Counted from the first letter of the stretch, positions 48,127 to 60,218 are shown. The stretch is DNA of 64,000 nucleotides from Papaver somniferum (GCF_003573695.1 NC_039361.1:133456777-133520776), one strand, 5' to 3'. The notes: generated by a model not told the origin, from the letters alone. Numbers and translations are program-made.

Positions 48127-48645
48127 CATTAGAGCACTGCTCGGTCGAAATCGCAAGCATTGCTATCTCAAGCTTGTTTGTCAAGTTTAGTTGCCAAAAC
48201 TATAAGTTTTGATTTCTAGTCTACTTATAGCTAAGTCTCGGATTAGGATAGTAAGTGTATTTGAGCTTTAGACTTCACGATGTTCACCGAATGAAGATGA
48301 AAAATTACTCAAGGGAACTTGTGGAACTTCATCAACAAAAGGTATGTGGAGACTTGAACTCATCTATAACTCAAAAGTCTATCTACTCTATCTCCTATTT
48401 GAGACAAAAAGTCGTATTGCTATATAGACTTCAATTATACACATTTGGTATTTCGAGCCGAGTTTATCTCGCTTATCTATTTCTCGAAATATGTGTTGGT
48501 AAGCTTTCGCTTTAACCAAGTTTATCTTTTATTCTTGACGAAAGTCAAAAGATGATCATGTGAAAATCTCCTTGCAACATCTTACATGATTTTTGTGAGA
48601 CAATCATTTGATGTAGACTCAGAATGTTTCGTATTGATTATGTGA
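48127..48645 (+). repeat. 3' LTR fragment of copia family 2
   Basis: CATTAGAGCACTGCTCGGTCG (TG start mutated to CA) continues as family 2 LTR through TATTTCTCGAAATATGTGTT to GACTCAGAATGTTTCGTATT, where unrelated sequence follows. A 140-bp piece of it (about 48375-48510) is repeated at 49391-49535. Confidence 0.75.
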
Positions 48646-49140
48646 CGCCCGAACTCCTAAACCTGCTTAGTTATAGGATTACCCCTAATTGAAGCATCAA
48701 ATCCATATTATCAATCTAAAGAACCATCTTCACACAAAGTAATAACAAACAAACCCAAACTCTCTGATACAATATGTTTGAAAGTCTCTCATGTTATATA
48801 AATATATAAATGTGTTTTTTTACAGAATAAGGAAAGAATTCATATAATACAGATACACGCCAACACTATATTTGGTAGAGCACTAAGATACGAAAACGTA
48901 TATTTTCGCACGCTTCATTCCTTCTAATTACTGAAACTGAAGTGGGAACAAGTGAGAACATCGTCCCAGAGGGTGCCCAAAGAAACATATAACTTCCAAG
49001 TAATCACTAACATGATTCACAGTTCAAAGAACAGAAATTGGAAAGAAGAGTAATGAATCTAAGCATTCATAATTCATGCATCAAGAAGCTAGTGTTATCC
49101 TAACCTCGCCAAACTCATTGGAGAAGACGACGCGAGAACA
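48646..49140. other. Unassigned segment, possible LTR fragment
   Basis: Begins TGTGACGCCCGAACTCC, a start seen in some gypsy LTRs, and has ATAAATATATAAATG in the middle. No partner copy in the window and no coding, so the assignment is weak. Confidence 0.3.
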
Positions 49141-49636
49141 ACCCTAACCAATAGAATATAATGTGCACAACTATGTTTAACTGGTATGATTATTTTCAGT
49201 AGGTTGATAGAGTATATGTAGTCAACTTGACTCAACCATTAGAAACAACATCAGAGTTGTAGATATTCAGTAGGTTGTAGATATTCAGTAGAGTAATCAT
49301 TTTTATGGTTATTTTGATCTTGGTGATCAACCATTAGAAACAAAAAAAAGCTTTGATCATGGCTATTTTGTTTATGCTTAAATAACCATGTTTCACTCAA
49401 AAGTCTATCAAATTTATCTCCCATTTGAGACAAAAAGTCGTATTTCTATATAGACTTCAATTATACACATTTGGTATTTCGAGCCGAGTTTATCTCGCTT
49501 ATCTATTTCTCGAAATATGTGTTGGTAAGCTTTCGCTTACCAAAATAACCATAAAAGATTTTGATCACCAGTTTGTACATACCCGTTTGTGTAATTTTGT
49601 TCACCAGTTTTTGAAAAATAACCATAAAAATATGAA
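49141..49636. other. Shuffled-fragment block 3
   Basis: Contains two tandem copies of GTTGTAGATATTCAGTAG (49256, 49274), phrases like AACCATAAAA and TGTTTATGCTT shared with block 2, and a duplicate of copia LTR sequence at 49391-49535 (ACTCAAAAGTCTATC... to GTAAGCTTTCGCTT). No gene seen. Confidence 0.65.
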
Positions 49637-50430
49637 TTGATAACTGCATAATTCATATGATTTTAGTGTCCATTCCATACTTGTTTAAGCTATTATTCTT
49701 GCGTATTTTCGTATTGTTACTCTTGTTTTCTCTTATTTGCCTCTATTAGGTGAACCATCCAAAAAGGAGCTACAAAGTGCTTAAAAGATCTATAAAGAGA
49801 AGTATTCCAAGTGCCCAAGTTCCAAAGTCCAAGAGAAGTTGAAGAAGTGCGACGGAAAAGAACAAAACGTTCAAAATCAAGAGACGGGCCAAATACCGAG
49901 ATTAACTCATTCAAAACCAGGATTTCTCATCACCAACTTGAAGAGAATTGAAATAGTAAAATAATTCAAAAAGAATGAGGTCATTCCGAGTTCGGACGAA
50001 GAAGTTGTGGCCAAAACAAGCTTTTATCGAATTCCGAAGACAGTAAAGTATGCAAATGGGTACGCATACTTTAATTCCGAAAATTTCTGCTGGAATTTGA
50101 GGTACGCATACTTGACAAGTATAAAAACAGGTATGCATACTTGTGAAGGCCTAAACTCACGGTTAGGATCCTTCTTTCGTATTTTCGGGTCGGGTTCTTG
50201 AACAGAACTAGATACTTGATGGCCAAGCAATGTAAACCTATTAAAATAGGTATTCGGCCTTTCACATATGATCGATCAATCTCATATCAGAAGTTCTACA
50301 TCAAAACCTAGGGTTTACCCCTTTAGGGGGAAACCACCATTATTCATCTTCTTTGTAATATGAGCAACTAAATCCTTTGTTGATTAAGGTTTAATTCAAT
50401 GTACTAAGCGTGAAGCTTTATTAATAATAC
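49637..50430 (+). repeat. gypsy LTR, + strand copy of the relic's LTR
   Basis: TGATAACTGCATAATTCATA starts a sequence matching the inverse of 41509-40730: GTGAACCATCCAAAAAGGAG, GGGTCGGGTTCTTGAAC, GGCCAAGCAATG. One full palindrome module lies at 50047-50070 and diverged ones at about 50100-50140. The end is not fixed, as copia LTR in inverse orientation follows near 50450. It may be a solo LTR fragment. Confidence 0.75.
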
Positions 50431-50459
50431 AAAGCTTTATTACTGATCAACCATTTGAA

Positions 50460-53111
50460 ATAACCAGCACTATGGACTAAGTCGAGATAATACAACGAAT
50501 CGGTATTCACACTTTGTATGATCATCTATGGATACGATATCGAGACAATACAACAATCAAAGTGTGATTACTTGATAATAGGTTCAGACTTAACCAAACT
50601 CTATAGGATCACTATCAAGTAATACGTAGTTAACGTTTGTGTAATTTACTTTAAATTATAATAACAAAAATTATAATTGCAGAAAACAAAAGTAAATGAC
50701 ACAACAAGATTTTGTTAATGAGGAAACCACAAATGCAAAAAAATCCCGGGACCTAGTCCAGAATTGAATACTCTCAGAATTAAGTCGCTATACAAAATCA
50801 AACCAACTTCGTATAGTTGAGACCAAGCAACTAAACCTATAGTTCACCTAGTTTCTTCAGTATCCATACGCTTCCGACATTTGATAAGTGCACGCACTAG
50901 AATAGTTCCTTTGGTTCGTATTTCAAACAGTAAAGGAACAACAAATCTATTTAGTAACAACTCTATTCAATCTCAGTGATATGAGTTAGACAAAGGCTCT
51001 TCTATTTAATCCAGTAAACTCCTTTGTCGGGTTTAGATCTATCTATCCAACAACTACCAAAGTAGCAGAGTTTAGACTTTGCAATCAAATATAGAATCTA
51101 CCAAGATACTATATAGTGATGCGGATCTACGCAACTAATCAATCAAATCTATCAAAGATAAACCGATTACAGTTGGATCCCAGCTGATCAAGTTTTGTGC
51201 ACACCAAAGATATGAAACTAATAAGAAATTTTCTTTGTCTTCGAATCTTCTTTAATCTTCAATAAACACTTGCACACCATAACTTGAATCTCTTGTGATC
51301 AATCACGCACAGAACGGAGTCTGTTAACAATGGATTATCACAAGACGTCTTTAGATCTACAAACAGTTCTAAAGATCCCGTCGATACTTCGATCTAGTAT
51401 GAGTGAATCTTATATCAAAAGAAAAGATTCTCGGGAATAAACAAACTAGGTGCAATCAAAGTTCAACAATCGTTAGTCAATCAAATCAAATTGAAAAATA
51501 ATAATACTGCAATTATCTAGTTTCCCACCAACAATACTCGTAGAGCTTCTTGATCCCACAGAAGTCTTTAAACGAGCGGTTGTAAGAGATTTCGCCTAAT
51601 TAGGGTACTTTCCTCTCCGAATAGACGTCTCCACCAGTAACAACACAACAAGGTAGTTTTGCTAGCTCTTAGGATAGTTTGCTCGAAATTCAAACTTGGG
51701 TATTTATAGACCAAGGATGTTTGGACAACAAGGAATTTCCAAGACCGAATTATTCTTAAGATATGCAATAAATACCCAAATCGATTTTCATAATTCCTGG
51801 AAAAGCTTTGTCCAATATTACCGAAATCTCATTAGAAAATCTCCAATTAGTAAATGCACATTACCAATTTTTATTTTACGGAGATATGTGTTTAATTGCT
51901 AGTAATTAAAAGCATATAAAATCAACAACTTTAATTAAAAGATTATCAATTTATTTCGGTGTGGGATCTCCTTGAGTTATTAAGGAATATCTTTGAACAA
52001 TAAAATCTAAGAGTCACTGAACATGTTCAAAGTATGTCGACATCTTTTTCTTTGTAAATCCTTTTTAATATTTACAATCTTGGAATCGATTATACAACAC
52101 TTCCAAACAAGTTTAGAATTGGTTCATCTGAATTTCAAGAACTATGTGATTTATCAAATATCAATACACTAATCATGGGTTTACGGTTCTACCAAACACA
52201 AGGATCGGTTATACCTTAATATGGTTACTGGGACCGGTTACATCAGTTACCAGGATCGGTTATGTCAATTACCATAACCGGTTACCGTATTCTCATGTTA
52301 TTACTTGTGATCGGTTACACTAGTCACTAGGATTAGTTACACCAATTACCAGGACCGGTTACGCCAATTACAAGGATAGATTACACAACTCTTTTTTGAT
52401 TGGTCACACCAATTACTAGGATGGGTTACACTAACAAAAATCATACCAATACATAAGTCAGGCATTGTGATTAGTTTTACTAAGATACATAACAATTCAT
52501 GATCGGTTCTACTAACTCACACATATTGGTAATACAAAGATATGGAATGAATAACAATACCAATAAGCCTAGCGATTTCTCTTTCGATTCGTAAAACAAG
52601 TTCATGAATGTACTTCCTTTAAACAAATGTAAACATTGTTTCCTAGGATGAAATCTTCACCTTTACCCTTACACATAATCACAATAGCATTCATATGATT
52701 ATGTCGATGTCTTATATACGAAGTTCAAAAGATAAACGTTATACTTCGTATTCTAATTCCTTAACACTATGTCTTACTACTAGAGTATAATCATTCACAG
52801 CTTCGCAGTTATGTTTTCAATATAACACGACTTGAAAGATATGTTGGGAATAAAACAGTTCAAGTTAAAATATTACTAACCTCAAGAGGAAGGATGATGT
52901 CGTCGATGTAGCTTGTTATTTCTTCACATTCTTCAAGTCTTCGAGTAATACTTGTATGTCTCATAATCCTAATCTTTCCAGCCTAACCTATACGAAGTTC
53001 TCTTTAGTATATAATCAAGCGACTCTTTAATTGAGTTTTGATTCACTAAAACATGACAACCAAACTTGACATACCAACGCTTGGTGGGTTCAACCGAGCT
53101 ATGCTCTAACA
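50460..53111 (-). mobile_element. Copia family 1 LTR, inverted, near full length
   Basis: On the - strand it starts TGTTAGAGCATAGCTCGGTTG (53111 downward) and follows the family 1 LTR through the CCCGGGACCTAG region (about 50746, written on the + strand) to ATGGACTAAGTCGAG near 50475. The last 100 bp or so of the LTR end is not recognisable. The minisatellite at 52196-52440 differs from that of the other copies. No internal domain, so a solo LTR or fragment; no target duplication was found (TAAAG follows at 53112). Confidence 0.8.
52196..52440 (-). repeat. GGATCGGTTA minisatellite in the inverted copia LTR
   Basis: About ten imperfect units of roughly 22-27 bp with cores such as GGATCGGTTA, GGACCGGTTACA and spacers CCAATTACCA. 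It corresponds in position to the GGGGAACCGATCC array at 3131-3340. Confidence 0.8.
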
Positions 53112-53141
53112 TAAAGTGTTAATAGTAATGTTAGTGTTGTG

Positions 53142-53369
53142 AATTGGCAGAATTAGAGTATCATCAGAGAAGTTAAAGATAGAGTCAGAAGTTTAAGTTG
53201 CATTAGAGTCTGTTTTAAAAATAAGGTTGCAAACAAGGCAGCAGATATGCTGGCCAAGTTTGCCAGAATAAGTAGAGTTAGTAGAGAATTTGGCTTAGAT
53301 ATTCCTCAGAATGTCAAAGACCAAATTCAGTATGCTTATGTTGTTGCTTCAAGCTTTGTAGAAGTCTAA
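53142..53369 (+). pseudogene. LINE 3' end: RNase H (RVT_3) tail
   Basis: The frame reads NWQN, a TAG stop, SIIREVKDRVRSLSCIRVCF, KNKVANKAADMLAKFARISR and on to a TAA at 53367-53369. The N-K-x-A-D-x-L-A-K-F pattern is the C-terminal RNase H signature of plant L1-type LINEs. A 3' tail with GTTGTTGTAGCC and an A-rich end (53407-53440) follows. 5' parts are cut off by the copia LTR at 53111. Confidence 0.75.
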
Positions 53370-53699
53370 GTATGTTGTTGTTGTAGCCTTTGGGCTTTAT
53401 GGTTTTAATGGATATCTTTTTTTTTTCTTCCAAAAAAAAAAACATATATATTAAACCTAACGAGATATTCACTAGGATTCCAAGTCAGTGTTTGATATCT
53501 TATACTAGACTAGATGCTTGAAAGAACAACTAGACATATTTCTATGCTTGTATATGTTTCATTTAGTCCGCCTAACAAACAATTAATAACCTAAAAAATA
53601 AAAAAATTATAATCAGTTCGTAACCATATGTGAAAGGAATTATCACCAAATGTGCAAGTGGCATAACTCTTCAGTGAGAGAGCCAACATAAATAACCAT

Positions 53700-53929
53700 C
53701 AGGGGTTAGCCCAGTTGGCCAGGAACCTGACTCTCAAATAGGAGGTCAGCGTATCGAGTCTCTGCTAAAGAGTTTGGAGATCGCATGAAATACTCCTCTT
53801 ATGTATATACTTATGACACTATCGTGGAAAACGGGTCGGGTCTGCTCAGGAGAGTAGGTTTGGTCAGTAGCTACGCTGCCAGGGGAAGGACGGGCCTATG
53901 CCAAGTTACAAAAAAAAAATCCAACTTAA
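53700..53929 (+). mobile_element. tRNA-derived SINE
   Basis: The head contains an A box (TTAGCCCAGTTGG) and, about 40 bp on, a B box-like GTATCGAGTCT, in the spacing of a tRNA-derived RNA polymerase III promoter. A body of about 150 bp follows and then an A9 tail (53911-53919). CCAACATAAAT (53683-53693) and CCAACTTAAAT (from 53921) may be the decayed target duplication. It depends on LINE machinery for movement. Confidence 0.8.
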
Positions 53930-55149
53930 ATTCAATACAATTAAAAATCTGATACAAACTCTTATTTCATAAATTGTTTTTGTCTTTTTTCATAACTGAA
54001 CCTCCAAATCTAGGTTATAATGACATTGGATCAATCCCATCATCATTGTCATTATCAACAAATTCCTTGTTATTAAAACAATCAGAGAAACTCCAATATC
54101 TAATCATCTTCTTCAAACTTCACCGTAATTGTTGAAGAAGACGACGACAAAATTGAGTCAAAAAAGAAGTTTAGTTCATCCAGTAGAAAAACATGAAAAC
54201 GATCAAAGATTTTAAAAAAAAAATCAAAACAAGGATGAAAGATTAAAAGTAAAAACGAAGCAGGGAAGAAGAAATCACTGAACCCCTCACCTTTTTCTCT
54301 CCTTACTCAAAAATGTTACATCTGGAATTTAAGATTCTATATTTATTTTGATAATACCGAAGGGTATTTAAGGTAATATAAAAAATCTAAAGCCCGTAAA
54401 AATGAAATTAAACCTTAATTCCTACTTTTCTCTTTGTCCAACTTAAATTAGCTAATTCGTGCTTGGTTGACGTGTTTTGACTGTCTTTGACCAGCTACAG
54501 TTGCCATATATCTGTATAGGAATAGAAAGTCCTTGACGAACGGGTGGTTCTCCCTTAATTTGGTTGCTGCGAAGTGTCAATTTCGAGGCAAAATTCGAAA
54601 TTCTTTTTTGCTGTTGTTTTGTGATTTTTGAGGTATAACTAGTCCGTTGGCACAGCCGCACAGGTCTGAGTTTTGTACCATTAGAGGCAGGCAATATGTC
54701 ACATTAGCTATGTATAGGGTTATTAACTCCACTATTAAAAAAGAGAAAACAACACTGCTATGCACAGGGTTATTAACTCCAACATTAAAGAAGAGAAAAC
54801 AACACATATGGGACGGGACTGGTTACGTACTTTAGAGTTTAGAGTACAATCCTGTTTGATAATCTCAAGTCTAAACTTATTCTTGTTGTTTTAGTTCCAT
54901 ACTTCTTATTGAATTCATTAGAAAACAAGTGACTTCTTTTTTAAGTAGTACACCTACTCCTATACTGTTAACAAATTTCTTAACAAAAAAGGTTCTCAAG
55001 AGTATGATGTGCTAAACTTGGGAAAATTGCTACGTAGTTGAGAAGTATATACATATGAGGTTTCCTGTATTCGTGAAATATACGCCTAATAAATGTGCTA
55101 GTCAGGACCCAAAACTAGTACCAGTGCAATATTAGGAAATGGAAAATAG
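53930..55149. other. Noncoding stretch upstream of TBL-C
   Basis: No gene recognised. A 60-bp unit containing GGGTTATTAACTCCA and GAGAAAACAACAC is duplicated in tandem at about 54715-54812. The rest is AT-rich. Confidence 0.55.
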
Positions 55150-55460
55150 GTCCTTTGTCCAAATATTTTTAAAACATTGTTCAAATGGACGAGTAAAAAT
55201 TAGTATGGGAGAAATGGACACAAAAAAGAAACCAAGGATGTAACTGGACTCATCCTGGCTTAAACTTAAAAAATAGCGAGGATGAAACTGGATGCATCCT
55301 AATGTAAATTAAAAATAAGAAAAAATATTTGAAAATGGGTAGGATGAAACTGTTTACATCCTGACTATTTTTACATTTTTGTCCATTTAAACAGTATCAA
55401 AATCTAGATTTCTTTTTCACCCAAGAATTGTTGATTTTGGTATTTTAAATCAATTTTGTG
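55150..55460 (-). repeat. Dispersed noncoding repeat, copy 2
   Basis: Reverse complement of 19735-20060. The two copies each lie 0.1-0.9 kb upstream of a TBL gene (TBL-B, TBL-C) but in opposite orientations, so independent insertion is more likely than joint duplication. Confidence 0.7.
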
Positions 55461-55568
55461 ATTAGGAAATGGGGGTATAGCTTGTATATTTTATATACGG
55501 CTGTGGAAAAAGCTTACTATTACCAAGAATGAGTGCATCTTCAAATACTTAATCTTTGAATCGTCACC

Positions 55569-57412
55569 ATGAAAAGGTTTGCTGGGTTATGGGAGACGAT
55601 AACAAGTTACTTAACATTGTTATCACTCTTGTCATGCTCACAAAAATCATCTCCGATCCTCTTTTGTTTTGGCTGCTTCCTCTTTGGATCTTCATTTGTC
55701 ATTCTAACAGTTTTTTCTCTTCAAGTGCCCGGTTCTTATTTCTAAACCTTCCCAGATGTATACCTCCTCCCAAGAAAATCTTACGTGTTTGTCTCGTAAT
55801 CTTTCTATTCCTCGATGTTGGCAGTACCATACTTCAACTAGAACTACTTACTCTTCTTCTACTACTCGTAGCAGTACCACATCTTTAGAGTCATTGCAAA
55901 AACCCAAGAAAAAAAGCTCAACAAGATCAACTATCAGTATTTCAGTTCCTTCCAAACTTGGTGAATTGCGGGTTGCTACCATAAACGACGACAACAAAAC
56001 TACTTTTAGTGGAGATGGTGATAGGGAAGATTTCGGTGAAAAGAAGTTCTGTGACATTTTCCAGGGTCGCTGGGTAAGAATTGAAGACCGAAAACCGTAT
56101 TATCGTTCGTGCCCTCATATTGAACGAATACCTTTTGATTGTTACCTGATCATGAATTTCTTCAATGGCATTGGCAAACAGATGGGTGTAACAATAATCC
56201 CAGGTATTAGAAATTCCAAGCTGTGTTTGACGTTTTTGTAATAACGCATAAAATACAACTCATTTTGGAGGTAGCAGATTATTTTGTTACTGTAATGGGG
56301 GTGGGGGTTCTGAAAACTGCATGGAGTAGTAACTTGGTCCTGTCTTTTTTTTTTTTTTTGCAGCTTAATTACTATTAATGCGACTGATTTTCTTGAGAGG
56401 CTAAGAGGAAAGAAAATGGTTTTTGTTGGGGATTCCTTAAATAGGAATATGTATGAATCTCTCATCCGTATCCTTCGGAATGATATTAAAGATAAGAACA
56501 GAATTTCAAAGCTCTCTGGAAGGAAAGAATTTAAGGTCACTAGAGATTATGCACTGCGTTTCAAGGCAAGTTGCATCGGTCATTTTGTTGCATGTATCAC
56601 TTCACAATTCACGCCATTCTGATTTCTAAACCGTCTTTTCACAACTAGGACTACAACTGTTCGATAGTCTTTGTGTGGTCTCCGTTTCTAGTTGGGGACT
56701 CAGCAACTGAATATCGTCCAAGGATGCATGGATCACCAGTGGCTGAAAATCTGAGGTTGGATTTGGTTGACAAGGTCACATCTTCTGCATATCGCGATGC
56801 TGATATTATAGTATTCAATTCATGGAGGTGGTGGACTAACGAGAAAACCAATAGTGGGTTTAACATGCAAGCATCATACATACTTCAAAATTCAAATTCA
56901 TATATTTGTCTAACCAAACAATCGGCTTCAAAATTGCAGAAAAAACTATTTTCTGGAAGGTAGTCGATTATACCCAAAACTGGGATTACATAAAGCATAC
57001 AGGAAAGGTCTTACTACTTGGAGCAAATGGATTGACGAGAACATTGATCCCAACAAAACCCGAGTTGTGTTCAGAGGATATTCAGCTTCTCACTTCATGT
57101 AAGTACCGTAATCTTGATATTAGAGGATCTGAAGCTTACACTCTTTTGACTGTTACTTTGAACCATTTATATGCAGTGAAGGGAGATGGAACACGGGGTA
57201 AATGTAACCTAGAAAAGGAGCCAATCACGAGTAATGCAACTTACAAAGAGAGCGATGTTAAGAAGTTGAAAATACTGCAACATGTGCTGCAACAGATGAA
57301 AACTCCTGTTTTGTATCTAGATATAAATAAGCTTACTTTCTATAGGTCTGATGGGCACCCTTCAATGTATGCAAGAAAATTCAAAACCATCCAAGAGAGG
57401 ATTGCAGCTCAT
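55569..57412 (+). pseudogene. TBL-C: decayed TRICHOME BIREFRINGENCE-LIKE gene cut by a gypsy LTR
   Basis: ATG at 55569 opens MKRFAGLWETITSYLTLLSL and an anchor-like FCFGCFLFGSSFVILTVF, then a TAA near 55740 with the frame continuing elsewhere. Exon 1 runs to 56206, exon 2 is 56364-56565 with a GC donor, exon 3 is 56649 to about 56862 with a poor donor (GTTTAA), exon 4 is 56940-57098, exon 5 is 57177-57412. PMR5N (CDIFQGRWVRIEDRKPYY), GDS (FVGDSLNRN, 56428-56436) and RVVFRGYSASHF are readable. Defects: frame breaks in exon 1, including a deletion of about 13 nt after FDCY relative to TBL-B; a frameshift in [10 protein letters not shown] at about 57200; and the LTR that starts at 57413 after QERIAA, before the DxxH motif. 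It was once a polysaccharide O-acetyltransferase like TBL-B and is very unlikely to be functional. Confidence 0.85.
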
Positions 57413-60218
57413 TGATAGGTGTCTAAAACACCTAATTTACTACGTAGTAGTTATGCTTTCTTTGCTATGTTTTCTTGTAAATTATGTATTTTACACGTGT
57501 TTTTGAGTTATTAGGTACTCTGGAGTCATACGGAGAAAAAGAAGAAGAAATCACCCAATTTGAGTAAAAATGGCAAATGTACCACTACCATTTCATGGGC
57601 GAACACTATCTGGATCCCAATCAGTGGGCCAACTCTTTTGGAGGAGCACTATAGACATGCCAGCTGAGGTTAAGGGGGCTGCCAGAGGGGTAACCCTTAT
57701 CAACGTGACTGGGTGTACATATCCTACTCTAGTCTATTACCTAACCCTAAAATCGAGAGGTATGTCTCTCATTTATTCCATCCCCTAAATTAAATGAAAT
57801 TGAGAAAGAAGAAAAGCAGCTGTGACTGCCGTTGAACCGAGAGATATCTGGATCGAGAAATACAGAGAAGAAATTGATGCTGTTGTCATGTTTTGAATCA
57901 GCAAGAAGAAATGTTGTGTACTCGAATTGCAGAGGAAGATTGATGAGATATTGGTGTTCTTAAACTGATAGGGTTTGAAGGAATTGGGGGTTTTTGCTTT
58001 CGGTTCTGAAATTGAATCAATATGATCGATTCATAGAGAAATATTAAGAGATAGAGTTGCTGATGAGAATCTGCTGGCCGTAAATGATGATCATGGTGGA
58101 TCTGTGAATCGAGATAGGAAGAGAAGAAATCTAAATTGAAGTTGTTGCTATTGAACTCAGAAATTGATGATGGGTTCAATGTAATATGAGATTGAATGGG
58201 ATTTTGAGATAATGATGGATGGGTTTGTTGTGAGACCGAGAGAGAAATAGGCAGAGGAATTGAAGAGAAGAAGCTGCAACTGTTAAATCGAAAGATTGAG
58301 ATGATGAGATCGAGAAGAAGTTCAGATGAAGAAATATGGAGTTTGAGTCAATAATTGGTGATGACTTGAAGCTCTTGTCGCTGCTCAACAGATGAGTCTT
58401 GAATCTGTGGTTTATCAGGGTTTCGATTGTTTCTGCAATTGAAGAACAAAATTGGGTTGGAGACAGATTTGAAACCAGAGGAAAGAATTAGAGATGTTGT
58501 GAAGATGAAATGGGTTGAGATGGAGGTCAAGACAAGGTGTGAGGTTTGATGCTCAGACATGGTGGTTTTGCAATGGGGTTTAGTCTGAATTCAAAGATTG
58601 GCTGATACAAAGAATGGGGACAAAGATATGAAGACCTATTGCTGTTAACGAAGAAGAACAAGGCTGTTATCGATATGCAATTGTGGATGAAATTGAAATC
58701 AAGTTCTACAGGAAGATGGGTTTTGTGTTGGTGTCTGTAGAGAGTTGAGTTGAGATAACAAGGGAAGAAGTAATGGATAGTAATGTTGCAGCTGCAGTGA
58801 AGCTCTGATGGAGAATGAATTGTTAGATGTATGTTTAGGATTGTCGTAGGGAGAAGAATTTGGCCTGAGAAATGCTCAATAAACAGCCGAAACTCGGCCG
58901 GTTTTCCACTCCGGCGTGTTGACTGCGAGTCCAACGATCGATCCAGCTCACTTGTCTCAGACCAGTCAGCCGAATTAGAAGCTGAATCGATAACTGACTC
59001 GGCTGACATCCCTTCCTTTGACTCGATTTACTGACGATGACCGTTAGTTTGAATGTTAACTTAAACGGCACCGTGATGGAATATTCCGTCGACGGAGAAG
59101 TATATCCAGTGACCGGCGGCAGCTTTCCAGGCCGATTTTCGGTGATCCCTGAGACTTTTCCGGCAACCCAAAAATTATAGCTTTTATGTGGATTCTTCTC
59201 ATGGGTGTGAATACTTAGATTTGGAAGTTGGATGTAAACTTGGAAGATTTGGAGAATTGGACTTAAAATTGGGAAAGTGGTGTTATTATGGAATGAGGAT
59301 TCTATTCTTAAGAGGATTGCTAGGAAATTGAAGCCTATAAATAGAGAAGTTCTTTACACAACTTTGACAACCTTTTACACACACAACACTTCTCTTTTCT
59401 TTATTCTTTGTGTGAACTCCTTAGCATGAGTAGCTAATTTTATTGATTGAGGATGAATTCCTAGTTCTTGACGTGTTTTGAGTTTTGTTTTAAATCTACT
59501 TTGAAGTTTTCACATGATTATCGTTTGTTTTTACTAATAGGAATGTTTATACATTCATGGTTGATTGATAGGTTGTTTAGGATGCATACTAAATTGACTT
59601 GTTAATTGATCTTATATCTAGTGAAAGTTAGGGGACAAGTAATCGTTTCTTGACTCTTTACACAAGTGGAAAACACGAGACCTTGCGGAGAGATTCCGTG
59701 GAGCAATTGTGTGTGAAAACAACGTTAGCAAGTAGACCTTGAGCTAAGAGTCTAACTACTAATATCAACCTAATAAATTCATAAATCTTAATGTGTTTAA
59801 CTAAATTACATCTTGAGTGAGCTATTACTAGGTGGTTTGGTGAATAGAATCCGGTAGTCGAGAACTTCCGTATCCGGTGATACTAGGGATTTAGGGGTTT
59901 AGCACTGAGCTAGCTGCTTTACCTACAGTTGGTGATAATCTGTGACTAATAACATGTGGATGAAAAACATAATTTGAATCATTTTTTTGCAACGAAGAAG
60001 GATTCCTTGATCTAATCTCTCTTATTGATTTCAACTTTATCTTTTTAATTGTTTTGTTTATTCTTTTACTTTATAAAATCTAAAACCCCCCTTTTTGTGA
60101 CATTATAAGACAACTAAAACCTCTTGTTCCTCGTGGGAACGATCCTCACTATCGCTATATTACTTGTTAATTAGTGAGAAAAATATTAATTAATTTGTTG
60201 TAGTTACGACACGAATCA
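57413..60218 (+). repeat. 5' LTR of the gypsy element
   Basis: TG...CA, 2806 bp. TATAAATAG at 59336-59344 marks a likely promoter. Most - strand frames here (for example 58527-59009) are noncoding LTR sequence. The segment 58840-59170 is GC-richer with CGGCCGG-type words. The 3' end carries GTGGGAACGATCC then ACTATCGCTATATTACTTG, a common end block of Athila/Tat LTRs. Confidence 0.85.
59336..59344 (+). promoter_or_regulatory. TATA box of the gypsy LTR
   Basis: TATAAATAG, followed within 60 bp by a pyrimidine-rich ACACACAACACTTCTCTTTTC stretch that could hold the start site. Inferred from position. Confidence 0.55.

Noticed and set aside
53700..53775. Genuine tRNA gene
   Set aside because: A and B boxes are present but the cloverleaf cannot be closed and a body with A tail follows; fits a SINE.
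58527..59009. 160-codon - strand frame
   Set aside because: It lies wholly in the gypsy LTR, has no domain, and overlaps another open frame on the + strand; typical of noncoding LTR DNA.
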